Below are positions 52,601 through 60,574 of a stretch of 64,000 nt of DNA, one piece after another (the stretch's first letter is position 1; every line of letters starts with the position of its first letter). Location: assembly GCA_002320815.1 (NCBI GenBank), contig DCLA01000042.1:27671-91670 (forward strand). Reading direction: 5' to 3'. The position numbers were made by a program, and so were the translations under genes. This DNA is from Myxococcales bacterium UBA1660 (GTDB lineage Bacteria; Myxococcota_A; Polyangia; Polyangiales; Houyiibacteriaceae). The notes beneath the pieces are model-generated. The model was not told where the DNA came from. It searched no databases and was given only the letters and a program-made list of their open reading frames with translations.

Positions 52601-53287
52601 GTGACCCGTCCGAAGCGAACCCAGAAGACCCCGGCCGCGCCGAGCAAGCTGCGCTCGGTGAGTCGGCCCAAGCAGGCGCGGAGCGAGGCGACCCTCGCGC
52701 GGCTCCTGGACGCCGGGGAGGCGCTCATCCGGGACCATGGGCTGGCCCAGGTCTCCATCGCCGCCATCGCGGCGGAGGCGGGGTCGTCGGTGGGGGGCTT
52801 CTACGCGCGCTTCAAGGACAAGGACGAGCTGCTCCGCGCGCTCCACGAGCGGGAGCAGCATCGCTTCCGCGCGGCCATCGCCGAGGTGGCCGACCCCGGC
52901 CGGTGGACCCGGGAGCCCCTGGGCGACCTGATCGGCCGCGCGCTGGAGATCTTCTTCGGGCGCATCGCCGGTCGCCGCCGGCTGGCCGCCGCGTTCCTGG
53001 AGAGCGCCGCCCGCCACCCGGACCGCTGGCGCCACGCGGTCGCTTTCCGCCGGGAGACGGTAGAGGCCTTCGTGGCCCTCCTGCTCCTGCGGGCGGACGC
53101 CATCGACCACCCGGATCCGCAGCGGGCCGCCCGCTTCGCCATCCATCAGGTCCTGGCCACGGTGGACCAGCGGGCGATCTTCGAGCACGTGGGCGAAGAC
53201 GACGGCGGTCAGCTCGACGACGACGCGCTGCGGGTCGAGCTCACCCGCAGCCTCTGCCGCTACCTCGGGGTGGACCCGCCGGAGTGA
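52601..53287 (+). CDS. TetR-family transcriptional regulator
   Basis: 228 residues from GTG. Basic N-terminus then HTH: RLLDAGEALIRDHGLAQVSI, AAIAAEAGSSVGGFYARFKDK (as AAIAAEAGSSVGGFY and ARFKDKDEL) about residues 35-80, with a helical ligand domain ending CRYLGVDPPE. An upstream ATG at 52514 would overlap the operator. Divergent from the P450 gene, its likely target. The DUF368 gene begins 20 bp downstream on the same strand. Confidence 0.9.
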   Translation: MTRPKRTQKTPAAPSKLRSVSRPKQARSEATLARLLDAGEALIRDHGLAQVSIAAIAAEAGSSVGGFYARFKDKDELLRALHEREQHRFRAAIAEVADPGRWTREPLGDLIGRALEIFFGRIAGRRRLAAAFLESAARHPDRWRHAVAFRRETVEAFVALLLLRADAIDHPDPQRAARFAIHQVLATVDQRAIFEHVGEDDGGQLDDDALRVELTRSLCRYLGVDPPE

Positions 53288-53307
53288 CGGCTCCGCGCGG
53301 GCGCGCT

Positions 53308-54384
53308 ATGAGCGCGGCCATGAGCGAAGTGAAGGCGGTGGGGACCGAGGCCCCGAAGGCGGCCGAGGCGCCGGTGGACGACGAGCCCCTGGGGCTCCTC
53401 GGGATGCGCGCGGCGGTCGGCGGCGTGCTGATGGGGCTGGCCAACCTGGTCCCCGGGATCAGCGGCGGGACGATGCTCCTGGCGTCGGGGGTCTATCCCC
53501 GGTTCATCTCGGCCATCGCCGAGGTGAGCACCCTGAAGTTCCGGAAGCGCTCGATCTTCGTCCTCGGCGTCATCGTGCTCATGGCGCTCATGGCCATCGT
53601 GATCTTCGCCGGCCCGGTGAAGGACCTGGTCGTGAACTACCGCTGGGTCATGTACAGCCTCTTCATCGGGCTGACCCTGGGCGGGGTGCCGGTGGTGTGG
53701 AAGCTGGCCAAGCCGGCGACGAGCGCGACCTGGATCGGCGCCGTGCTCGGCTTCGTGCCCATGGCCGCGCTGGCGTGGTTCCAGGCCCAAGGGCCGGACG
53801 CCACCGAGGCCACCGCGGGCTTCCTGATGCTCTTCTTCGCCGGCGTGGCCGGCGCGAGCGCGATGATCCTGCCGGGCGTCTCCGGCGGCTACCTCCTGCT
53901 CGTGATGGGCGTCTACGTGACCATCCTCTCCGGGGTGGATCAGGTGAAGGAAGCGCTGAAGGCCAAGGACTTCGACGCCCTCATGACGCCCTTCATGGAC
54001 GTGGTCCTGCCCGTCGGGCTCGGGGTCGTGGTCGGCGTGCTGGTGGTCAGCAACGTGCTGAAGAAGATGCTGGAGACCTGGGAGAAGGGCACCCTCGGGG
54101 CGCTCCTCGGGCTCCTGGTCGGCGCGGTGGTCGGGCTCTGGCCTTTCCAGGTCGGCGTGGCGCCCGAGATCGGCTCGACATTCAAGGGCCAGGTGGTCAC
54201 CGCCGAGCTCCTGGCGGAGATCGAGCCCGAGAAGTACCCCACCGAGTTCTTCACCCCGAGCGCCGTGCAGATCGGCGGCGCGCTGGGGCTCATCGTGGTC
54301 GGCTTCGCGCTGACCGCGCTCGTCGCGCGGCTGGGCGCCGGCAAGGACGAGGTGAAGGAGCAGGCGGCGGCCGCCGCCGAGTGA
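53308..54384 (+). CDS. DUF368 protein, PopT-type undecaprenyl-phosphate translocase
   Basis: 358 residues with about nine membrane helices. The two repeated signatures NLVPGISGGTM (about 45) and LPGVSGGYLLLVMGVY (about 190) are the DUF368 hallmark. Members have been shown to recycle C55-P carrier lipid across the membrane (PopT). Recycling matters for peptidoglycan, LPS and capsule building; the capsule locus is 7 kb away but not linked by transcription. Start could also be the ATG 4 codons later. Ends 4 bp from the convergent next gene. Confidence 0.88.
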   Translation: MSAAMSEVKAVGTEAPKAAEAPVDDEPLGLLGMRAAVGGVLMGLANLVPGISGGTMLLASGVYPRFISAIAEVSTLKFRKRSIFVLGVIVLMALMAIVIFAGPVKDLVVNYRWVMYSLFIGLTLGGVPVVWKLAKPATSATWIGAVLGFVPMAALAWFQAQGPDATEATAGFLMLFFAGVAGASAMILPGVSGGYLLLVMGVYVTILSGVDQVKEALKAKDFDALMTPFMDVVLPVGLGVVVGVLVVSNVLKKMLETWEKGTLGALLGLLVGAVVGLWPFQVGVAPEIGSTFKGQVVTAELLAEIEPEKYPTEFFTPSAVQIGGALGLIVVGFALTALVARLGAGKDEVKEQAAAAAE

Positions 54385-54388
54385 CCCC

Positions 54389-55081
54389 TCAGGCCGTGAC
54401 GCCGTCGGCGACGGTGTAGCGGCCCTCCCGCAGGGCGCGCAGCGTGGCGGCCGGGGTGGCCGGCTGCCGGGCGCAGAAGCGTACGTAGGCCACGAAGTCG
54501 ATGTCCGGGTCGGCGCGCTCGCTCGCGCTGGCCTCGAAGCTCCCCTCGAGGAACGCCTCGACCGCCGCGAGCAGCGCCTCGTGGTAGCGCTCGAAGACCA
54601 CCAGGTCCCGGAGCCACTCGCCCCGCGGGTGCCGACCTTCGACGACGGCGCGGGCGGCGTCGCGGACCTGGTGGAGGCTCGCGTCGCCGTCGTGCATGTG
54701 CAGGAGCTGTAGATCGTAGAGGAACTGCACTCCGTCGTGGTGCGCGCCGAGCAAGTGCCGCCGGATGCGGTCCGGCGAGCTCGCGAGCCCGGAGAAGTCC
54801 AGCGGGTGCACCGCGCGCTCCCGGAGCAGGAAGGGGAAGCGCAGCGGACGCCGCTCCAGGAGCCGCGCGCGCCACGTGCGCCGGACCGGGAAGGTCTTCG
54901 ATTGGCCGATGGACTCGGGGCGGAAGAGGACCCGATGCCCCATGCGCAGGATGCCGAGCTGGACCTGCCAGAGGTTCGGGACCTCGTCCTCCGGGACCAG
55001 TCCACTGGCGCGGAGACGGTCCAGGCGGTCGGCGATGGTGCGAGGGAAGAGCAGGCCGCGGGCGTGGAGCGGGATGGTCAT
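54389..55081 (-). CDS. Hypothetical protein cotranscribed with a FadR-like regulator
   Basis: 230 residues, soluble, Arg- and Leu-rich, mainly helical. No signal sequence. Notable segments are FPRTIADRLDRLRASGLVPE, RHLLGAHHDGVQFLYDLQLL and VAYVRFCARQP. I do not recognise a family. Its ATG overlaps the regulator stop as ATGA, so the two are translationally coupled and it probably belongs to the regulated function. Confidence 0.65.
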   Translation of the reverse strand: MTIPLHARGLLFPRTIADRLDRLRASGLVPEDEVPNLWQVQLGILRMGHRVLFRPESIGQSKTFPVRRTWRARLLERRPLRFPFLLRERAVHPLDFSGLASSPDRIRRHLLGAHHDGVQFLYDLQLLHMHDGDASLHQVRDAARAVVEGRHPRGEWLRDLVVFERYHEALLAAVEAFLEGSFEASASERADPDIDFVAYVRFCARQPATPAATLRALREGRYTVADGVTA

Positions 55082-55770
55082 GGGGTCTCCGGGAGGCCGA
55101 GGGTGGTCAGGGTGTGCGCGTCGCGCGCACGGAGGAGCTGGTGCAGCGCCATCGCGTCCGGGGGTTCCCCGGCCTCGAGGGCGTCGAGGAGTGCGAGATG
55201 GGCGGCGACGTTGGACGCCGGCTCCGCATAGATGGCGGCGCGCAGCCGCGGCATCGCGCGCACCACCCGGTGCAGCGGGTTTAAGCAGAGCTGCAGCGGC
55301 GTGCTCCCGCTCGCCTCGAGCAGGGCCCCGATGACCTCCAGGTCCGCTTCGGCCAGGGCGTCGGCATCGGCCGCGGGGGTCGCCGCGAAGGCGTCGAGGG
55401 CGCGCTGCGCCGCCGCCAGATCCCGGCCGGGCCGGGCGGCCAGGGCTTCGACCAGGGCGGCGGCCAGGTGCCGGCGCAGGCGCAGGAGCTCGCGGAGCAG
55501 CTCGGACTGGGTCTCGGCCAGGCGAGCCAGCTTGGGGAGGAGCTCGAGGCCGCCCACCCGCCGGAAGTCGCGCACGGCGTAGCCGCTGCCCTGGCGGACC
55601 TCCAGCAACCCACGGGTGGCCAGGCGCCCGAGGGCGCCCCGGATGGTGGCGCGACCCACGCCGAAGCGCTCCGCCAGATCGCGCTCCGGCGGGAGGCGCT
55701 CCCCGGCCCGGACCTCCTGGCGGAGGATCGTGGTCTCCAGGGCGTCGGTGCAGCGGTCCACGGCGCTCAT
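55078..55770 (-). CDS. GntR-family regulator, FadR/FCD type
   Basis: 230 residues. Winged HTH about 8-75 (GERLPPERDLAERFGVGRAT, IRGALGRLATRGLLEVRQG) and a helical C-terminal domain about 90-220 in which the usual FCD metal-site pattern is weak, more like acyl-CoA-binding FadR than metal-binding FCD. A FadR-type palindrome 15-29 bp upstream of its start argues for autorepression. The known FadR regulators sense long-chain acyl-CoA; an acyl-CoA synthetase gene is nearby. Confidence 0.88.
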   Translation of the reverse strand: MSAVDRCTDALETTILRQEVRAGERLPPERDLAERFGVGRATIRGALGRLATRGLLEVRQGSGYAVRDFRRVGGLELLPKLARLAETQSELLRELLRLRRHLAAALVEALAARPGRDLAAAQRALDAFAATPAADADALAEADLEVIGALLEASGSTPLQLCLNPLHRVVRAMPRLRAAIYAEPASNVAAHLALLDALEAGEPPDAMALHQLLRARDAHTLTTLGLPETP

Positions 55771-55784
55771 GACCCGAGTCTATT

Positions 55785-55799
55785 ATTGGTCCGACCAAT
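55785..55799. promoter_or_regulatory. FadR-type operator
   Basis: ATTGGTCCGACCAAT, a perfect palindrome about its centre base triplet, with core TGGTCCGACCA matching the FadR-subfamily TNGTNNNACNA rule. It lies between the GntR gene and the divergent lectin lipoprotein gene. Confidence 0.75.
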
Positions 55800-55811
55800 T
55801 TGCGAACGCAT

Positions 55812-55824
55812 TGAATGGCATTCA
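55812..55824. promoter_or_regulatory. Second palindrome TGAAT-GGC-ATTCA
   Basis: Perfect 5-3-5 inverted repeat 12 bp from the FadR-type operator and 33 bp before the lectin-lipoprotein start. Different sequence, so probably a site for another regulator. Confidence 0.45.
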
Positions 55825-55856
55825 GTGACATCGCGCACGTGCTAGGCTGAAGGAGA

Positions 55857-56678
55857 ATGCGTTTCGCCTGGCTTTTCCTCCTCGCTGCATGTGCCGTCGA
55901 CACGGGAGGCTTGTCCTCGGATAGGGGAGAGCCGTCCGAAGACGGGGGGGTCGAGGACGCGTCGATGGCTGACTTCGGACCGGTCGACGCCGGACCCGAT
56001 CAGGGCCCCCAGGACCTCGGTCCCGATGGCGGCCCGGTCGACCTCGGACCCATCGACATGGGTCCGCCGGATCTCGGCCCACCCGATATGGGGCCGCCGG
56101 ATCTCGGACCGCCCGACCTGGGCCCGCCGGACCTCGGCCCGCCCGACCTGGGTCCCCCGGACCTCGGCCCGCCCGACATGGGCTGCGGGATGCCGGAGGT
56201 CTGCAACGGCCTCGACGACGACTGCGATGGCGCCGTGGACGAGAACCCCGGCGGCCCGCGCGGCGAGAACGCCTGCGACGCCTGCACCCGCACCGTGTCG
56301 CCTGGCGGAGTGACCTATCAGGTCTGCGAGTTCTCCATCTCCTGGAGCGACGGGCGCACTCTCTGTCGCGCGGCGGGTTATCAGCTCGCGTCCCCGGAGA
56401 CGGCCGCCGAGGACTCCTTCTTGGATGGTCAGCTCCTCGGAGGCCAAGACTACTGGATCGGGTTGAACGACCTCGCCTCGGAGGGGACCTTCGTTTGGTC
56501 CGACCAGCCAGCCGACCGACCCCTGAGCGGCTTCACCGACTGGCAGAGTGGCGAGCCGAACGACGCGCCCGGCGGCGCCGATTGCGTCCGCATCGACCGC
56601 TCGAGCAATCAATGGCGGGACAGTGACTGCACGGGAGCGGTCCAGGATTCCAACTTCGTCGCCTGCGAAGCTCCCTGA
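55857..56678 (+). CDS. C-type-lectin-domain lipoprotein with GPPDL repeats and MopE-like loop
   Basis: 273 residues, start just after AAGGAG. Lipobox LAAC; Asp/Gly linker; about nine GPPD[LM] pentapeptides (about 64-108); MopE-like VCNGLDDDCDGAVDEN (about 115-130); then a C-type lectin fold (about 140-273) with YWIGLNDLASEG, WQSGEPND, ADCVRI, QWRDSDC and FVACE. EPN plus the following ND motif suggest calcium-dependent, mannose-type sugar binding. Probably a surface adhesin on a stiff Pro-rich stalk. Confidence 0.85.
   Translation: MRFAWLFLLAACAVDTGGLSSDRGEPSEDGGVEDASMADFGPVDAGPDQGPQDLGPDGGPVDLGPIDMGPPDLGPPDMGPPDLGPPDLGPPDLGPPDLGPPDLGPPDMGCGMPEVCNGLDDDCDGAVDENPGGPRGENACDACTRTVSPGGVTYQVCEFSISWSDGRTLCRAAGYQLASPETAAEDSFLDGQLLGGQDYWIGLNDLASEGTFVWSDQPADRPLSGFTDWQSGEPNDAPGGADCVRIDRSSNQWRDSDCTGAVQDSNFVACEAP
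56037..56183 (+). repeat. 15-bp coding repeat (GPPD[LM])
   Basis: Around nine tandem 15-bp units encoding Gly-Pro-Pro-Asp-Leu/Met, differing mainly in synonymous bases; prone to length change by slippage. Confidence 0.8.
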
Positions 56679-56686
56679 CCCTCGCT

Positions 56687-56709
56687 GGCGCCGACTTCCC
56701 TCCGGCGCC
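56687..56709 (+). terminator. Hairpin after the lectin lipoprotein gene
   Basis: GGCGCCG and CGGCGCC, a 7-bp stem with 9-base loop, 8 bp after the stop, between convergent genes. No U tract. Confidence 0.5.
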
Positions 56710-56782
56710 GGGCACCAGACGCCCGCTCCCGGCCGCCGGACGCGCCAAAGAGCCTTGCGGCGCGCATGAGCGCCGCGGCCGC

Positions 56783-58585
56783 TCAGCTCGAGTAGAGGGC
56801 GTCGAGGTCGTCGCCGAAGGCCTTCAGGACCGCCCGGCGCTTCAGCTTCATCGACGGCGTGAGCATCCCGTTGTCGGTGGTGAAGTCGTCGGCGCTCACC
56901 AGGATCGACCGGACCTTCTCGTACTGCCGGAAGTCCTTGGACTGCTCGTCGACCTCCGCCTGGAGCTTCTCGACGACCTTGGGGTTCTTCACCAACTCCG
57001 CGTGGTCGGAGCCGAGTCCCTGCTCCTTGGCCCAGGGCTCCAGGGTCTCGAAGTCGGGGACCACCAGCGCCACGTTGTGGGTCATGTTCATCCCGTGGAC
57101 CATGACGTTCGCGATGAAGGGGGAGAGCTTGATCTTCTCCTCCAGCGGCGTGGGCACGACGTACTTGCCGTTGAGCAGCTTGTACTGCTCCTTGATGCGC
57201 CCGCTGATGAAGAGGAAGCCGTCGCCGTCGACGTAGCCCATGTCGCCGCTGCGGAAGCCGCGCTCGCCGTCGGCGCCTTCGACCATGACCTTCTCGTTCT
57301 CTTCGTCGAGGCCGTAGTAGCCCTGCATCACGTTGTGCCCGTAGATCACGATCTCGCCGTGTTTCGGGTCGTCGGTCGCGCCGCGGTCGATCTCGATGCG
57401 CACGCCGGGGATGGGCTTGCCCACCGAGCCGATCTTGCGCCCGCTGGGGCTGTTGGCCGTGGCGATGGGCGAGGTCTCGGTGAGGCCGTAGCCCTCGTAG
57501 ACGGTGATCCCGAGGTTGTCGATGAACTGGGCCACCTCGGTGCTCAGGGCCGCGCCGCCGCTGAAGGCATACTTGAGCCGCCCGCCGAAGCGGTCGCGCA
57601 CCTTGCTGAAGACCAGCTTGTCGAAGATGTCGTGCTTGAAGTCGGCCCAGCCGCTCCGGCGGCGCTTGGTGGCCAGCTCCTTGCGGTACTCGGCGTTGCC
57701 CACCGCGGACTCGAAGAGCTTCAGCTTGAGGCCGCCCTCTTCGTTCATCCGCTTGTGGAGGCCGTCGTAGATGCGGTTGAAGATCCGCGGCACGCTGAAG
57801 AGCAGGGTGGGCCGGACCTCGGAGAGGTTGGCGACGATCTTGTCGACCGCCTCGGCGATGCCCATCGAGGCGCCCATCGAGAAGAGGCCGTGGAGCTCGC
57901 AGGTCTGACCGAAGCTGTGCGCCCAGGGCAGGAAGGAGAGGGAGCGGTCCTCCGGGGACATCGGGAAGAACTCGTGGATGGCCGAGACGTTGCTGGCCAG
58001 GTTGGCGTGGCTGAGGATCACGCCCTTCGGGTTGCCGGTGGTGCCCGAGGTGTAGATGAAGCCGGCGGTGTCCTCGCCGTCGACGTCGGCCAGGGGGACC
58101 GGGTCGGCCTTGGCCAGCTCGGCGAAGCTGGTGGTGCCCTCGGCGCCCGGGGCGTCGCCGTCGATGAGCACGACGGTCTCCAGATCCGGGAGCTCGTCGC
58201 GGATCCCCTGGATCCGCTCGAGGATGCTCTGGTTGGCGACGAAGAGCACCTTGGCGCCGCAGTCGCGCAGGATGTACTTCCAGTCGCTGGTGAGCTGCGA
58301 CTCGTACATGGGCACGAAGGCGCCGCCGAGCCCGTAGGTCGCGTACGCCGCGACCGCCCACTCGGGCCGGTTGTTGGCGATCACCGCGACCCGGTCGCCC
58401 TTGGTGACGCCCGCGGCCGCGAGGCCGCCCCGGATCTGATCCGTGGTCTTCCGGAACTCGCCGTAGGTCATCCACTGCCAGGAGCCGCGCTCCTTGGTGC
58501 CGAAGAGGGGGCGGTCGGGGAACGACTTCGTGGCGTGGTCGTAGATGGCGACCAGGGACTCGAAACGGGGCTTGAAGGTGCTCAT
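56783..58585 (-). CDS. Long-chain acyl-CoA synthetase (AMP-forming)
   Basis: 600 residues, FadD15/ACSL-type. P-loop YTSGTTGNPKGVILSH (about 172), ALSTEVAQFIDNLG, YEGYGLTETSP (about 364), GFRSGDMGYVDGDGFLFISGR (as RSGDMGYVDGDGF, FISGR) and LEEKIKLSP with the catalytic-Lys region near the C-terminus (LTPSMKLKR). It activates long-chain fatty acids with ATP and CoA for beta-oxidation or lipid synthesis. It stands alone, 1.0 kb from the FadR-like gene; no FadR-type operator was seen next to its own start. Confidence 0.94.
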   Translation of the reverse strand: MSTFKPRFESLVAIYDHATKSFPDRPLFGTKERGSWQWMTYGEFRKTTDQIRGGLAAAGVTKGDRVAVIANNRPEWAVAAYATYGLGGAFVPMYESQLTSDWKYILRDCGAKVLFVANQSILERIQGIRDELPDLETVVLIDGDAPGAEGTTSFAELAKADPVPLADVDGEDTAGFIYTSGTTGNPKGVILSHANLASNVSAIHEFFPMSPEDRSLSFLPWAHSFGQTCELHGLFSMGASMGIAEAVDKIVANLSEVRPTLLFSVPRIFNRIYDGLHKRMNEEGGLKLKLFESAVGNAEYRKELATKRRRSGWADFKHDIFDKLVFSKVRDRFGGRLKYAFSGGAALSTEVAQFIDNLGITVYEGYGLTETSPIATANSPSGRKIGSVGKPIPGVRIEIDRGATDDPKHGEIVIYGHNVMQGYYGLDEENEKVMVEGADGERGFRSGDMGYVDGDGFLFISGRIKEQYKLLNGKYVVPTPLEEKIKLSPFIANVMVHGMNMTHNVALVVPDFETLEPWAKEQGLGSDHAELVKNPKVVEKLQAEVDEQSKDFRQYEKVRSILVSADDFTTDNGMLTPSMKLKRRAVLKAFGDDLDALYSS

Positions 58586-58637
58586 CGGGGCGCGGAGCCT
58601 ACCGTTTCCGCACCGTTTCCGCCATCCGCGAGATGGA

Positions 58638-58665
58638 ACGCCCCCCGGCCCTCACCGGGGGGCGT
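58638..58665 (-). terminator. 11-bp hairpin after the DUF4215 gene
   Basis: ACGCCCCCCGG and CCGGGGGGCGT form a perfect 11-bp stem with a 6-base loop, 9 bp beyond the DUF4215-gene stop on the minus strand. Short T-rich tail only. Confidence 0.7.
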
Positions 58666-58674
58666 CGGGCGACC

Positions 58675-60471
58675 TCAGGGGGTCCAGGGCACCTCGGTGG
58701 CCGGGAAGGCCAGGTAGAAGTACCAGCCGTCGCCGAGGGTCGGGTGCGTGTCCATGTCGCTGCCGCTGGCACAGTTGGCCGGGTAGCCCATCGCCGAGTT
58801 CCCGGGGTAGCCCCGGAGCACGGTGGCGAGGCGGTCGCCGCCGACCAGGGGCAGATCCGCCGGGAGCACCGCCGCCTCCGCGTCGGCGACGGTGATGAAG
58901 CCCCGGAGGAGGCCGTTGGCCAGGGAGGTCGCGGGGTTCCCCACGTAGGTGGCCCCGATCTGGGCGTCCCGGAGCGGGATGGCGATGCCGCCCACGACCA
59001 GCGAGACGGTGGCCGCGGTGGTCTCGAAACAGGGGCTCGCCGACGCGCTGACCGCGGGGGTGTAGGCGCCGGTGGTGCCGGCGAGGGGCCCCAGGCAGCC
59101 GCCGCCGGTCTGGCTGGTGTACGGCTGGGCCGCGATGAGCCCGGTCGCCGAGGGCATGCACGAGGTGGAGGACATGGGCGCGGTGCAGTCGGCGTCGTAG
59201 ATCGACGCCGTGCCCGTGCCGCCCATCGTCTGATCCAGGGGCTCCATGGTGACCACGAAGCTCAGGTCGAGGTTGCCGTCGCTGTCCCCGTCGTTCTGGA
59301 TCGAGGCTTGGAACGACGGGTTCACGCCGGGCTGGGCGAGCACGGTGTTGGTGATGTCCCGGCAGGCGAAGAGGACGTCGGCGAACGCATGCGGGTCCAG
59401 CAGGTCCAGGTCGGTCATGCGGAACGCGGTGGCCGTGACCGTGGCCACGCAGGCGTCGCAGCCGTCGTCGGGGATGGTGTTGCCGTCGTCGCAGGTCTCG
59501 CCGGGCTCGACCACCGAGTTGCCGCACGTCGGGGCGCAGTCGTCGTCGTTGGTGGCATCGCAACCGGGCGCGCAGCAGCCGTCGGCGTTGGTGCAGGCGG
59601 TGATGGGCGGGTGCGCGCAGGTGATCATGCAGCCCGAGCCGCTGAGCACGTCACCGGTGCAGACCATGCCGTCGTCACAGCTCGTCGGGCAGCCGGCGCC
59701 CACGCCGGGCTCGCAGGTCTCGCCCGGGTCGAGCACGCCGTTGCCGCACGAGGCGGAGCAGTCGTCGTCGCTCCCGGAGTCGCACCCGCTGGGGCAGCAG
59801 CCGTCGCCGTCCGCGCAGGCGGTGACCGGGGTGGTGGTGCACTCGGCGGTGCACATGGCCGGGTCGCCGATTAGCGCGTCCATGGTGCAGGCGTCGGTGT
59901 CGTCACAGCTCGTCGGACAGCCGGCGCCGACCCCGGCCTCGCAGGTCTCGCCGGCTTCGAGGGTCCCGTTGCCGCAGGTGGCGCTGCAGTCGTCGTCATT
60001 GGTGGCGGTGCACCCCGGGGCGCAGCAGCCGTCCCCGTCCACGCAGGCGGCGATGGGGGAGTGCATGCAGGTCACCGCGCAGTCGGAGCCGGCGGCCACG
60101 TCGGCGGTGCAGGCCGTGCCGTCGTCGCAGGACGCCGGGCAAGCGCCCTCTTCGCCGTCGGCGATGCCGGTGTCGCAGGTCTCGACCGCGTTCACCACGC
60201 CGTCGCCGCAGGCGAGGGTGCAGTCGGTCAGGCAGAGATCGTCGTCCGAGTCGTTGCCGTCATCGCACTCTTCCCCGTCCTCGGGGACCGAGTTGCCGCA
60301 CTCCTCGGTGCCGGCGTCTTGGGTGCCCCCGTCCGTGGTGCCCGAGTCTTCCGCCGTCGCGCCGTCCTCGACCACGCCGAGGTCGACCTCGCCGGGGCCG
60401 TCGTCATCCCCACACGAGCACCCACCGATCGTCGCGATCACCCCGAAGATGATCAGGTTCCGATAGCTCAT
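58675..60471 (-). CDS. DUF4215 Cys-rich surface lipoprotein with three long repeats
   Basis: 598 residues. Lipobox GGC; Asp/Gly linker; DUF4215-like CDDGNDSDDDLC; then three repeats of about 75 residues (about 87-162, 165-238, 241-312), each with CGxG, GETC or VETC, SCDD and DGCC/NDDDC; a final CDDGNTIPDDGCDAC; then about 250 residues of beta-rich C-terminal domain with few Cys (only four or so). DUF4215 repeats occur in myxobacterial cell-surface proteins, and the regular Cys spacing implies disulfide-linked rods. C-terminal ligand unknown. Confidence 0.83.
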   Translation of the reverse strand: MSYRNLIIFGVIATIGGCSCGDDDGPGEVDLGVVEDGATAEDSGTTDGGTQDAGTEECGNSVPEDGEECDDGNDSDDDLCLTDCTLACGDGVVNAVETCDTGIADGEEGACPASCDDGTACTADVAAGSDCAVTCMHSPIAACVDGDGCCAPGCTATNDDDCSATCGNGTLEAGETCEAGVGAGCPTSCDDTDACTMDALIGDPAMCTAECTTTPVTACADGDGCCPSGCDSGSDDDCSASCGNGVLDPGETCEPGVGAGCPTSCDDGMVCTGDVLSGSGCMITCAHPPITACTNADGCCAPGCDATNDDDCAPTCGNSVVEPGETCDDGNTIPDDGCDACVATVTATAFRMTDLDLLDPHAFADVLFACRDITNTVLAQPGVNPSFQASIQNDGDSDGNLDLSFVVTMEPLDQTMGGTGTASIYDADCTAPMSSTSCMPSATGLIAAQPYTSQTGGGCLGPLAGTTGAYTPAVSASASPCFETTAATVSLVVGGIAIPLRDAQIGATYVGNPATSLANGLLRGFITVADAEAAVLPADLPLVGGDRLATVLRGYPGNSAMGYPANCASGSDMDTHPTLGDGWYFYLAFPATEVPWTP

Positions 60472-60574
60472 CCCACACTCCCATCCGAAGCGGCGCGGAC
60501 CCCACGACCGCGCACTGCCCGGATCCTAACCCGAGGAGGGCCCGGCTTCCCAACCCCTGGGGGGCCGGACGCGC

